Assembly: GCA_022496185.1 (NCBI GenBank)
Contig: WTXG01000451.1
Span: 1-21,834, forward strand
DNA from: Multifurca ochricompacta
Lineage: Eukaryota > Basidiomycota > Agaricomycetes > Russulales > Russulaceae
Direction: 5' to 3'
Length of the DNA stretch: 21,834 nt
The notes under the pieces are model-generated. The model saw nothing but the letters and a program-made list of their open reading frames with translations, was not told the DNA's origin and made no database searches. The translations under genes were made by a program, and so were the position numbers. Below are positions 9,388 to 19,294 of the stretch, piece after piece; position 1 is the first letter of the stretch; every line of letters begins with the position of its first letter.

Positions 9388-9708
9388 TGTAACGGGTGAA
9401 GCTCCGTGTACACTTAGTAACAAAGAAGGGCAAAGGTTTGGTGACCTAAGTTGTTGGGCGTACTGCGGAGGCAAACGTCATGCGTCAAGCAATGACCAGG
9501 AACTGTGTCACCAACAGTGGTTTATTCAACCACAATGACGGCATTCTGAAACTGGAAGAAGCTGCAGCCCCAAGAGGACAAGATCCAAAGGATCGAGTCA
9601 CACAGGGAGGCAGGATACCATTAGCACTATGTATCAAACTCGTGTAGACAGTTACTCACCTGCAGCCCCAAGAGGACAAGATGGGGGCTACAGGCTGTTA
9701 CAGGGGGT

Positions 9709-9716
9709 CTTATATA
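9709..9716 (-). promoter_or_regulatory. TATA box of the gypsy-2 3' LTR
   Basis: Minus-strand TATATAAG. The sequence ATCTTGTCCT, the proposed RNA 5' end, starts 34 bases after the first T, a normal TATA-to-start distance. The partner in the 5' LTR is at 17744-17751 but is now separated from its start site by the solo LTR. Confidence 0.6.
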
Positions 9717-9842
9717 CATTTCTCAGTGTGACGAGGTAAGCAGTAAGTGTAAGCAAGAATCAGCAGGTATCAGTCAGCTGTATTGCTGACTGAGCCTTAT
9801 CTTTGTGATTCGTAAGCTGCTTTACTCTGCTGACTGATCATG

Positions 9843-9879
9843 CTCCACAATGTGATGTCATAATGACGTCATTGTGGAG
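9843..9879. promoter_or_regulatory. U3 inverted repeat with CRE-like sites
   Basis: CTCCACAATG (9843-9852) and CATTGTGGAG (9870-9879) are a perfect 10-bp inverted repeat. Between them lie TGATGTCA (9853-9860) and the palindromic ATF/CREB site TGACGTCA (9864-9871). The same arrangement is kept in the 5' LTR (TGACGTCA at 17899-17906). Binding by a bZIP factor is inferred from the consensus only. TGATGTCA is one CpG transition away from a second TGACGTCA. Confidence 0.45.
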
Positions 9880-10295
9880 TAGATAACTGATATGTAGTCT
9901 AGCCCTTAGGTCTGGAACACGTCTATCTACTGATACATGTGGTTCTGTGCTAAAATTGGCCATGGCCCAACCTGGGCCCTTATCTAGAGCTCCACTTACC
10001 TAGAACCATCTAGGCTGGACTCCTCTTATCTTGATAACAGCTCCACTAGGTCTAGAACCATCTAGACTGTGGGGCCTTGCCTATTGTGGTAAACACAATA
10101 GAGAATCGACTTGTTATTGTTGAGTGGCTCTTGTGCTGACTAAGCAGCATGTGACTATTACATGTGACTCGGTCACATGATCCATGTCACGACTACATTC
10201 CCATGATCACGTGTTGAGACTGCTGGGTAATCTTCCCACAGTCATGTGATCCAAAGGGGAGAAAAGAAAAGGAAAAATAAGGTAGAGCTGTGACA

Positions 10296-10308
10296 TTACC
10301 CCCCTCCT
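10296..10308 (-). other. Polypurine tract of gypsy-2
   Basis: Minus-strand AGGAGGGGGGTAA directly before the 3' LTR (TGTCACAGC). It overlaps the pol stop codon, so no accessory ORF fits between pol and the LTR. Confidence 0.82.
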
Positions 10309-11690
10309 AGGGCGTAATGTCCTCGTAAGCCGTATAGAGTTGTGTGGGCTGCCAAGGGGCAGTGGCAAAGTGGATTGCGGCAATCTTCCTAGGAGCTCCT
10401 GGGTTCTGTTGATAGAACTTTTGAATGGAGTCCTGTGCATGGGTTAGATTCCGTTCCGGTTCCCACATATCTTCGCCTTCTCCATAACCCTTCCATCGGA
10501 TAAGGAACTTGAGCGTGCGACCAAACATTTTGCTATCTCTGATATGGTCCACTTCGTACTCTTCCTCACCATCTATGGTAATGGGGTCTGGTGGCGTGGG
10601 CATCAGCCCATTAACGTCGTTGCCTTTGTATAGACTAAGGCGGTCCACATGGAATATGTTGTGGACTTTTAGTGCTGGAGGCAAGTCCAACTTGTAATCC
10701 AGGTTGCTAAGTTTCTTCAGAACTTTGAATGGTCCTAACTGTTTTGGACCGAGCTTCTGGGACTGCTGGTGGATTTTAATGTTTTTGGACTGCAACCAGA
10801 CATAATCTCCCTCCTTTGGGAAATTGTGCCCTGATTGAGTGAGACCACGAGTCATACGTGTCTTGCTAAGCCTCATAGCTGCCTCTGCGTCACTCCGGGC
10901 AAGACGTAACTGTTGTAGGCGTTGGTCTAAACTGGGGATGCCAGTGGCACGTCCCGCGGGGATAGTGAAGTCCGGGGTATACCCATAAAGTAACTCAAAT
11001 GGGGTATGATCCGTTGCTGAGGACTTCCTTGTATTCAATACAAACTCTGCTGTGGGGAGTAGTTCGATCCAGTCATCCTGTCTCTTGCCAATGAAGAGTC
11101 ATAAATATTGTTCTATTTCTTGATTTTTATGCTCTGTCATGCCATTGGCTTGTGGATGATAGGCTGTGGTGAGACTACTGTTCACCCCTAAACGCTTTAA
11201 GGTGGCGCGCATGGTCCTTGCTGCAAACTGGGGACCCCTGTCACTGACAATACTTTTGGGGATCCCGTGCAGAGGGAATACATGGTCGAAGTATATTTTT
11301 CCCACGCCATCTGCTGTAATACCACTTGTGACTGGGAAAAGATGCACTTGCTTCGTATAATGATCCACTATTGTTAGGATCGCATCTTTCCCGGAAGAGG
11401 AAGGGAGCCCTGTAATCAGATCTACTCCGATTGTTTGCCAGGGTCCTTCTGGAACTTCCAGTGGTTGCAGAGGGGCGACTGGGTGCTTATCCATCCATAT
11501 CGCTGACATCGGTCGCATCCTTCGACATAGCACGTAATATATTGTGCCATTCTAGGCCACCAATAATAGCGTGATACCAACTCGATGGTCCCGTTTTTAC
11601 CAGGATGACCGGCTGTAACCGAATCATGACAATCCTGAATGATATCTTTTCGGAGATCCAGTACATTGGGTACATAAAGTTTCCCTTTGT
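10307..11690 (-). pseudogene. gypsy-2 pol: integrase and chromodomain
   Basis: The zinc-binding N-terminus is visible at about 11514-11630 (HDSVTAGHPGKNG, then CDRCQR, an HHCC finger). The catalytic core at 11099-11533 has the DDE residues in GVDLITGLP, VSDRGPQF and GMTEHKNQEIEQYL. An in-frame TGA at 11099-11101 interrupts QYL-stop-LFIGKRQDDW, where arginine is the usual residue. The C-terminal region and chromodomain follow at 10307-11038 (YVWLQSKNIKI, KLGPKQLGPFKVLKKL, then EEEYEVDHIRDSK and FLIRWKGYGEGEDMWEPERN). Integrase inserts the cDNA and the chromodomain likely guides it to particular chromatin. There is a frame change between the zinc finger frame and the core frame near 11422-11533. 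The protein ends with YEDITP at 10307. Confidence 0.92.
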
Positions 11691-13544
11691 AGTAAACTAG
11701 GCCATCTTCTTCTTCCCAAAGGTTGATGCCATCTTTTAAGGCGCTGGGAGCAGTCTTGGTAAGGGTTTTTAATCCTTCTATGACTTCTGCTTCCCTGCTT
11801 CCTGCCTTCTTGATGCGTTCCGTAAGGGGAGAACTGTGTGGGCGATAATGTGCCTGAGCCGCACTAAGAAAGTGTTCCGGCTTGAGGACCTGGACTTGTT
11901 TGTTGTCCTCATTGTCTAACACCTGATCTGCCGAAAATCGGCTTAAGGTGTCTGCTTGCATAAGGTGCCCCTTTTTGTATTGGATCGTGAAATTGAATCT
12001 GCTTAGGTAGAGAGCCCACTGTGCTTGACGTCTGGTGAGGTCTCGCATGGATCTCCACCATTCAATATTCTTGTGATCTGTTACTATTTCAAACTGGAGA
12101 AGCCCTTCTAAAAGTGGCGCCAGTCTTCTAGGGCACGGATTATACCGAGCATTTCCCTATCGTATATTTCATATTTCTTTCTGCTTCCGACATTGACTGC
12201 GATCGGAAGGTGATAGGATGCCAAAGTTATCAGTGTGTTTTTGGGATAATATGCCTCCAGTGGCAAATCCCGAAGCGTCTGTTTCGACCCGGGTTGGGAG
12301 ATCAGGATCGTAGATTGCCAGGATAGGCATCTGGATGAATCTCCTTTTAAGGCATCGAAAGCCTCTTGTGTGGTCTTTCCCACTGCCAGGGTTGATTTTT
12401 CTTTGTCAGGTCATGAAGTGGTCTGGCATAATCGAGAACCCTTGTATAAAGCGTCTATAAAAATTGGCAAAGCCAATGAAGGCGCGGACTTCTTTAGGGT
12501 TTTCGGGGTTTGCCAGTCTTTGACCACTTGGACCTTCCCAGGGTCCATTCTGACTTGTCCCTCAGATATAATAAGTCCAAGGTACTCCATGTGATCTTTA
12601 TCAAAGTCGCATTTCTGGGGTTTTAAGAAGAGGTCGTATTCTTCTAGTCACTTTAGGACTTCTCTGACATCCTTTCTATGTTTCTCTATATCCAGTGAGA
12701 AGACTAAGATGTCGTCCATATATACAGCGACTTCCCCTTTTGCGATCATGTTGGAGAAGATGGAATTCATAAATCCTTGGAAGGTGGCGGGGCTATTTGT
12801 TAATCCAAAATACATTACATGTGGCTCAAAGAGACCACAGTTGGTGGAAAACGCCACCTTGTATTCATCTCCTTCCTTTATCTGGATGTTATGATATCCC
12901 CATCGTACATCCATTTTAGTAAAGATCTTTGCACCCTTAAGTCGATTGATGATGTCGACTGCAAGTGGAAGTGGGTATTTGTTTTTGACAGTAATATCGT
13001 TCAATGGTCTGCAGTCTTGGATGAGACGGATTTTCCCATCCTTTTTCTTTATGAAGAATACAGGTACTGCCATCGGAGATTTAGATGGTACGATATACCC
13101 TTTCTGGAGATGCTCTTCCAGAAATTTGTCCAGTTCTACTTGCTCATTTGGTGACATGGGATAGACTTTGGCTTTCCATTGGGTCTTCGACCCAGGCACA
13201 ATGTCTATGGTATGGTCCCATGATTGGTGCTGAGGGAGTCTTTGGGATTCTTCTTCTGAGAAGACCCATGCGAAGTCTCTATATGGTGGAGGTACCAGAT
13301 CTTCAAAAGATTTTCCTTCCGTACGAGTTAGGTAATCTTTTGCGTAGGCTTCTTGTGAATAAGTGAAGCCTGCACAACACCATAATTCGTCAGTGGTACA
13401 GTCCAAGACTCCGTCTTTTACAAATTGTCGGCGTTCTAATCTGTTTGCCGATATTTGTTCTGCTCCTGCAAACCAGTCGCTTTCGTCCTCCATGAGGATG
13501 TCTTTCTCAATGGAGTCTTGCAGGGTGACTTCGCCCTTTCCCAA
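11691..13544 (-). pseudogene. gypsy-2 pol: reverse transcriptase and RNase H
   Basis: The RT reads openly at 12648-13544: substrate-positioning text (SKSPMAVPVFFIKKKDGKIR, QDCRPLNDITVKNKYPLPL), first catalytic Asp in FTKMDVRWGYHNIQI, and the YMDD box at 12711-12722. An in-frame TGA at 12648-12650 follows VLK, just before LEEYDLFLKPQKC. Between about 12380 and 12600 the frame changes at least once more. RNase H is recognisable by TDASGFATGGILS in one frame and KKYEIYDREMLGIIRALEDW in another (12108-12383), then YKKGHLMQADTLSR at 11422-12048. This enzyme would copy the element RNA into DNA. The catalytic residues are still present but no continuous protein can be made from this copy. Confidence 0.93.
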
Positions 13545-14104
13545 TTAATAGAAGGGTTGCTATATTTTAACCATGGAAGTCCGAGTATGACCTTCTCTGG
13601 TCCTAGACTTGTGACCAGGAATCGGTGTTTTTCTACCCTTGACCCTATAGTGACTAAGAGGGTAACGTGTGGGTAATATCTCCAGCTATATTATGACTGC
13701 TGTCGATGTTGTGTACTCGAATTGAGTTTTCCAATGGTTCTAGAAGCATCTTCTTTTGGGTGGCGAACTTATAGTCCAGGAACATGGCTGTTGCTCCTGA
13801 ATCTATCATAGCCGCTACAGTGGTGCTTTTGTTTCGTCCTTCGAGAGTGACGTAAATATGGAAATGCTGATCATATTTATTAATTACTGGTAACGTGCAG
13901 GAATCGATTTTTTCTTCTTTTTCAATTTTGTCAAGCAAGAAATGAACCCTACTACAGACATGAGAGGAAGCACTAATACTATTGTTCATCTCACAAGCAG
14001 ATGTAAATATGATCGAGTCATCCGAGTCAGTCTCAGAAACAGCACATATATCCGCTTCTTCGGTTGCGGCTACATCCGAAGAAGCCACTAAAAACTTGCT
14101 TCAG
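13545..14104 (-). pseudogene. gypsy-2 pol: aspartic protease
   Basis: The active-site motif is clear in the 13654-14088 frame (AAMIDSGATAMFLD, the D-S/T-G-A of retropepsins), preceded by an acidic linker (SETDSDDSIIFTSACE). The frame runs out at 13654 (ITHTLPS). The next frame carries the expected continuation (LLVTIGSRVEKHRFLVTSLG, LGLPWLKYSNPS) to about 13549, where a second shift leads into the RT frame. The protease frame opens after a TGA near 14105 and overlaps the end of gag in the +1 frame. This enzyme would cut the Gag-Pol polyprotein. Confidence 0.85.
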
Positions 14105-16296
14105 AGCTTCGATTTGGGCCTTAAGGTCGGCCACCTGCTTCAGGAGCTCTGAGTTATCGCTATTGGCGGGCGCGTTACCCTTTTTGGAGGTCGAGCTAGC
14201 ATTAGCAGCCTGGGTAGGCTGGGTGCTTGCTGCGGCAGCTTGAGGAGCTGCAGATGCCTGGCTGTCAGAGCCAGTGACTTTTGCTACTTTGGGCTTTCCA
14301 GCCCATTTTTGGTAACAACCTGTGGCAATATGCCCTTTCTTCCCACAGTGATTGCAGATTTGCTCTTTGTGGTTGCCATTTGCCCAAGTTGGGCACTGCT
14401 TCCACATCCCGTGCACTTTCCTTTAAAGGCAGCTTTGTAATCGTAAAAGCTTTTCTTTCCAGACCCTGTTTGTTGCTGTTTGGAGGCATCAATCTCCATA
14501 GCATTGGGGTCTTTTCGGTGCTGGGTTGGTTCAGGGAGAACTTCTCCCTTCTTTTCTGCTTCTCTTCGGCGTAATCTTTGATCGATTAGCTGAGCAGATG
14601 TGAAGAGTGTCTGCATATCTGTGGGTTGCACTGGCATAATGGCCAAGGTGTCTTTGATTTTGCCGGAAAGGCCATCATAGAACCAATCGAAAAGGTCACG
14701 GTCCGACCATCCGGTTTGAGGTGAATGCTCATCGAAGCGAGCTTTGTATTCTGCCACGCTGTGGCGTCCTTGTTGGATTTTCTTCAGCGCTGACCACGCT
14801 GCTTCTCCAATGTCGTGCGGTATAAACTGCGAAGTGAATGCCTGTTCAAAGTTACCCCAATTCGCTGAAAAGGGAATAACTCCGTTTTTTAATTGCTCCA
14901 AATGCAGCAGAGCCCATGTTCGTGCATCTCCGGTCATTAAATTTAAGACCGCCAGGATCCAATCTGCATCCCTCTTGGACCAGTTGGTTGTCGTGGGGTC
15001 ATAGTCGTTCAAATTCTGCTTTTGGTTCCATCCCCAATTATGGAATGCAGCCAGGAAGTGCCTGGCGTCAGCCGAGTTTCCCTTTCCATCCCAGGAAGCA
15101 GGTCGAGCAATGGAAGAATCTTTTCCGGAGCCGACTGTCTGGGGGGAGTTGGCTGCCCAAGCTGCTGGACCACTACTTGGACGTCCGTGGAGAGCTGTGT
15201 GATGGCGGCCATCATGGCACCCATCATATTACGAAGCTCTGCCGGTGTCATTGTAAGCGGGGTCTGCGCTGGTGGCGGGGGATTGGTACTGGGTCCACTG
15301 GGCCCGGTTGAGGGAGCGGTACTAGCCATAGGACTAGTAGGACTATTCTGTCTGGCTGGAGGAGTGTTGCGACGAGTAGGAGTGCTGGAATCGGAAGGAG
15401 TGGAAGTAGAAGAAGTAATATCAGGTACACCAGCTTGACGGAGTAATTCGTCAGATAACTGGGAAGCTAAATTCCTGATAAACTGTTGTTCTTCTAGTTC
15501 TGCCTCGATTGCAGGGGAGATTAAATTTTCTATAGGCGACGGTGCCCGGCTAGGTAATCGAGAGGGTCTAGCGGAGCGAGAGTATGGAGGGTTGGGTGTT
15601 CTAGAACTTCTAGAAGCCACCGTTCAATCGGTCAGATATTCTAATTCTGACTCGGGTTCTTCTTCTTCTTCCCAATCAGCGGCGCGTGCGACGAGGTCTG
15701 TGACCGTTACTTCTGTACCGGGGAGATACCAGTTGCCAAAAAGCTCTCTAAGCTCGGCCTCAGCAGATGGGTGGTGGTGTAGACGTTCAGTTATTTCGTC
15801 TAACCAGTTGTGCACCAATCTGTCGCAGTAAATATAAATGTCCCGTTCGTCCTCGAAGCTTTCTTCAACAATGTTGTTGGCTTTGTGGAGCGTAGGGGAA
15901 GTGGAGAGAGCGCCTTCCGATCCTTCTATAGTAGAAGAGGCGGGTGTGGCAAAATGTTCTTCTTGGGTGTTATCCCAATGGTAATGATATGCGAGATCGA
16001 AGGAGACTGTCGAGGGAAGGTTGTTGAAAGTAAAAGGGAAGTCGGGGTGTTGCGGAAGAATGTTCTCTGCAGTCACGTCTTCCTGATGCGGCTGCTCCTG
16101 AATAGGAAGCGGCGGCGTTAAAATGTGTCTTCCTCTCCTTCGAAGTTGTTGGACACGCTCTCTAGCATGCTGGATAATACGGTCGACCCACGGAATGCGC
16201 GGCGTTGTGGAAAAAGGTATGGAAGATGGTCCACTGGACCAAAAGCTTCGTAGTTTTTTTGTGTGTTTCGATGTTACAAGTGCCGCGCAACGCTAA
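14033..16296 (-). pseudogene. gypsy-2 gag with N-terminal extension
   Basis: Read on the minus strand, an open frame starts after a TAG near 16296 but contains no ATG for about 220 bases (SGPSSIPFSTTPRIPWVD, RERVQQLRRRGRHIL). It continues through an acidic segment (EEEEEPESELEYLTD), hits an in-frame TGA at 15624-15626, and resumes in the same frame as a Ser/Pro-rich region (ASRSSRTPNPPYSRS). A frame change near 15045 leads to the capsid-like core (WILAVLNLMTGDARTWALLH, SVAEYKARFDEH), and another near 14416 to the zinc knuckle CNHCGKKGHIATGC (CX2CX4HX4C), followed by a Ser/Ala linker and a short coiled-coil-like stretch (LLKQVADLKAQIEALKQV). Gag would form the particle and package RNA. The missing ATG means the start was lost or lies in a spliced upstream exon. 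Confidence 0.85.
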
Positions 16297-16833
16297 GCAC
16301 AGGATGAAAGGGTGTGTCAACCAAAGAGGCGAATACTAATGCACACAAGAGTGCACTAGCCAAGCTCCGGCAGTAATGACAAGCACCAGGAAAAATGATA
16401 TGGGAAGTTACAGAGCCCAAGGCTGTCTGCCGCAGTCTCCTCGACCTATTGGCTGCCTCTCACACAAGGGACACGAGCCCAAGTGCTCTGAAATCGGTTC
16501 TGACAGATGTCTCTCTGAGTTCGTCACCGGTTTCCCGGGGCCCCCTCAGCTCTGCCCAGTTTTACACTCCTTGGTAGGAGATCCGGCACAGATGATCCCC
16601 AAGCACGTGTAAACACGACAACTCGAGTTTGGAATGACCAAGCAACCAGGATAACCACTACTCGGGTATATCTCTGATCACCGCCTTGGCTATGAATTAT
16701 TGGCTCAACTCAGCTACTGTCTGATCAGGCCTCCGACCCCAGGGGTTGTAACTAAGACTGATGGAAACACTACTACTGCTGTGAAGAAAGATTTAAAGTG
16801 CCGGCCCGAAACTGGGAGGACACGTAGGATACA
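16297..16833 (-). other. gypsy-2 5' leader
   Basis: About 540 bases lie between the priming site and the first open gag frame. No domain-bearing ORF is seen. The plus-strand ORFs here look like chance frames. The length is long for a leader and could hold packaging signals or an intron, but I cannot show either. Confidence 0.55.
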
Positions 16834-16843
16834 ATCTTGTCCT
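16834..16843 (-). other. Candidate self-priming primer-binding site
   Basis: Two bases after the 5' LTR the minus strand reads AGGACAAGAT. This is the exact complement of ATCTTGTCCT, which lies 34 bases downstream of the TATA box in the LTR (9682-9673, and 17140-17131 in the 5' LTR) and so is predicted to be the very 5' end of the element RNA. In the Tf1/sushi group of fungal chromoviruses the RNA 5' end folds back on the site next to the LTR and primes reverse transcription instead of a tRNA. Confidence 0.6.
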
Positions 16844-17163
16844 AATGTAATGGGTGAAGCTCCATGTACACTTAGTAACAAAGAAGGGCAAAGGTTTGGT
16901 GACCTAAGTCGTTGGGCATACCACGGAGGCAAACGTCACGCGTCAAGCAATGACCAGGAACTGTGTCACCAACAGTGGTTTATTCAACCACGATGATGGC
17001 ATTCTGAAACTGGAAGAAGCTGCAGCCCCAAGAGGACAAGATCCAAAGGATCGAGTCACACAGGGAGGCAGGATACCATTAGCACTATGTATCAAACTCG
17101 TGTAGACAGTTACTCACCTGCAGCCCCAAGAGGACAAGATGGGGGCTACAGGCTGTTACAGGG

Positions 17164-17735
17164 TGTTACAAACCCCGTCTTCGCCCGTATTCTTTTTCTT
17201 ACCCAACGACAATCCCTCTCTATCGCCTACACTCCACTACCAGATCACGTCCCCATCGTGGGATCCGTCACATGCCCTTCGTCCCTCCCCGTGACCTCCT
17301 TTGCTTGCTCATGTTTACCTACCGTTATCTCTGTTATCATTTATCTTCTTATCATACGACCGGACACTTACTTAATACCCTATCAGAAGCCAGGCTTTAC
17401 GCCCTCCGCTTTCAGATATTCGGGCCCACTTGACTCCGTGTTCTTATCTCGTAGACGCCCACTAGATTACGTATATAAGTCCGCTGTAGCTACCCTGTAG
17501 ACCTCAGACTCGACTTATTGAATACATCGGTGTTCGTCTTCTGGACTTCCCCTTGAAACCTTTGACTCGACCGTCTCAGTGCTTTTGGCACTTTTCCGTT
17601 CAACATTGTCATTAGGGAACAGCCCCTTTGACTTTGACTCACCCACTCAAACTCCAAGGGGCCTTATTGGTCTCTTATCTGAACCTACGAAGCTGTCGCA
17701 CGAGTCGTGCAGAACGTCTCACACCGGACGTAACA
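17164..17735 (+). repeat. Solo LTR of the gypsy-1 family
   Basis: The 572-bp copy is related over its full length to the gypsy-1 3' LTR at 1010-1595, in the opposite orientation, with TGTTAC/GTAACA ends. It is flanked by CAGGG at 17159-17163 and 17736-17740. The empty site is seen in the gypsy-2 3' LTR, where CAGGG occurs once (9701-9705). No internal sequence remains, so it arose by recombination between the LTRs of a complete insertion. Confidence 0.95.
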
Positions 17736-18395
17736 CAGGGGGTCTTATATACATTTCTCAGTGTGATGAGGTAAGCAGTAAGTGTAAGCAAGAATCAGCA
17801 GGTATCAGTCAGCTGTATTGCTGACTGAGCCTTATCTTTGTGATTCGTAAGCTGCTTTACTCTGCTGACTGATCATGCTCCACAATGTGATGTCATAATG
17901 ACGTCATTGTGGAGTAGATAACTGATATGTAGTCTAGCCCTTAGGTCTGGAACATGTCTATCTACTGATACATGTGGTTCTGTGCTAAAATTGGCCATGG
18001 CCCAACCTGGGCCCTTATCTAGAGCTCCACTTACAGTGCCTCACAAAACTGAGTCAATGTTTTACACTTTTGCATTGTTTGTTGAATATCACATCAGCCA
18101 AAATAAATATAAACAAAGTCTTGGTATACCATAAAAGGTACAAGATAAGGGCTATGTAATGCAACAATAATTATGTAAGTCTGATCAAAACCTGTGGAGC
18201 TATGCCCATTTCAAATTGGGGACTCATTGACTCAGTTTTGTGAGGGGGTATCAGAAATATCAGAATCTGATGCTCCACCAAATGTACAGCAACCAATCCT
18301 TAATATATGGTTACCATAGTTACCTTACTATTGATGGGACCTGGAATAGAGCTATTTAACCATGGTTTACATTCCCAGAATATTATAATTTCCCA

Positions 18396-18818
18396 ATGCA
18401 CCCCACCTCCTCTGCTCAGAAAGAAAACATGCTCTCTCTGGCCTCTGAAGGTCATTCCACTGACACTATTACCTCCAGACTCAGCCTCAGCAAGTCCACA
18501 GTCCCTAGGACACTCAGAACCCTCCTTCCCAACCATTAGTCACCTCATTTTGGTCATCCTTCCAAGCTCTCTGCTACCTCTGAACATGCTATCATGATAC
18601 AAATCACCACAGGAAAGGTTGGCAATGCTGTCCAGGCCACAAAGCACATCAATTCCATCATCCCCAACCATGTCTCCTCACAAACTGTGAACTGGGTTCT
18701 TAAACAACATTCATTCAAGGCTGTAACAAAGAAGAAAAGGCCACTACTCTCTGCAGTACATTGCAAGAAGCACTTAGCCTTTGCTTTGAAGTACAGAGAG
18801 TGGACTGTGGAGGACTGG
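18396..18818 (+). pseudogene. Tc1-like transposase N-terminus, left arm
   Basis: From the ATG at 18396 the frame reads MHPTSSAQKENMLSLASEG, then a helix-turn-helix region (SRLSLSKSTVPRTLRTL). A TAG interrupts it shortly after (near 18536). The frame then continues without shift (ITTGKVGNAVQATKHINS, LALKYR-like text ending EWTVEDW). It stops being homologous at 18818, where the right arm begins on the other strand. Tc1 transposases use this part to bind the terminal repeats. The DDE catalytic domain is absent. Confidence 0.8.
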
Positions 18819-19294
18819 CATCTGACCCAAACCTGTTGATTTTGGTCTCATCTGACCAAATCACCCTCTTCCAGTCCTCCACAGTCTAGTTTTGGTACTT
18901 GAAAGCAAAGGCCAACCTCTTCTGCCTATGCCTTGCACTAAGCAAGTGCTTTTTTCTTCTTCACCACAGCCTTGAATGAGCTTTTTCTGAGCACTCTCCT
19001 GACTGTTTCTGAGGGGACTGAAGTGGGGATGATGGTCTTGATGTAATTGGTGGCCTGGACAGCATTAGAAGCCTTTCCAGTAGTCATTTGAGTGAAGATA
19101 GCCCTCTGGGAGGTAGTGGAGAGCTTGGAAGGATGGCCACCAGAGGAGATTTGCTGGTCAAAATGGAGGGTTCTGAGTGTCCTAGAGACTGTGGACTGGC
19201 TGAGGCTGAGTCTGGAGGTAATAGTGTCAGTGGAATGACCTTCAGAGGCCAGAGAGAGCATGTTTTCTTTCTGAGCAGAGGAGGTGGGGTGCAT
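18819..19294 (-). pseudogene. Tc1-like transposase N-terminus, right arm
   Basis: From the ATG at 19294 a 118-codon frame covers the paired helix-turn-helix DNA-binding region (SRLSLSQSTVSRTLRTLHFD, then SSGGHPSKLSTTSQRAIF). It ends at 18938. A frame change followed by a TAG leads to TVEDWKRVIWSDETKINRFG, which contains the first catalytic Asp of the DDE domain (WSDE) around 18840-18860. The sequence then runs directly into the inverted left arm. The protein-coding part differs from the left arm, so the two arms come from two different members of the family. Confidence 0.82.

Larger units (their letters stand above)
9388..10295 (-). repeat. gypsy-2 3' LTR (intact, 908 bp)
   Basis: Minus-strand ends are TGTCACAGCTC and ACCCGTTACA. 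Landmarks on the minus strand: U3 with a 14-bp repeat CTAGAACCATCTAG present twice (10052-10065 and 10000-10013, period 52), a CRE-containing inverted repeat (9843-9879), TATA at 9709-9716, predicted R start near 9682, and a 23-bp sequence occurring at both 9662-9684-type and 9564-9586-type positions (the shared 21-bp core is 9662-9682 and 9564-9584). After removing the nested insertions the partner LTR has exactly the same length. Confidence 0.95.

Noticed and set aside
9564..9682. Interpretation of the repeated 23-mer as a CRISPR-like or minisatellite repeat
   Set aside because: Only two copies, inside an LTR, with a leader or splice context that explains their position better.
12819..13164. 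Plus-strand ORFs opposite the reverse transcriptase
   Set aside because: Shadows of the RT on the minus strand. The RT frame has all the expected catalytic motifs.
14033..16076. Treating the gag frame breaks as programmed recoding
   Set aside because: There are three or more breaks of different kinds in gag alone plus more in pol, and the stop is a CGA-to-TGA type change. Random decay is simpler.
18307..18597. A plus-strand ORF whose first ~60 residues are identical to a minus-strand ORF at 19084-19383, looking like a conserved small protein
   Set aside because: Both are out-of-frame readings of the near-identical inverted arms of the Tc1-like element. The real transposase frames are those starting at 18396 and 19294.
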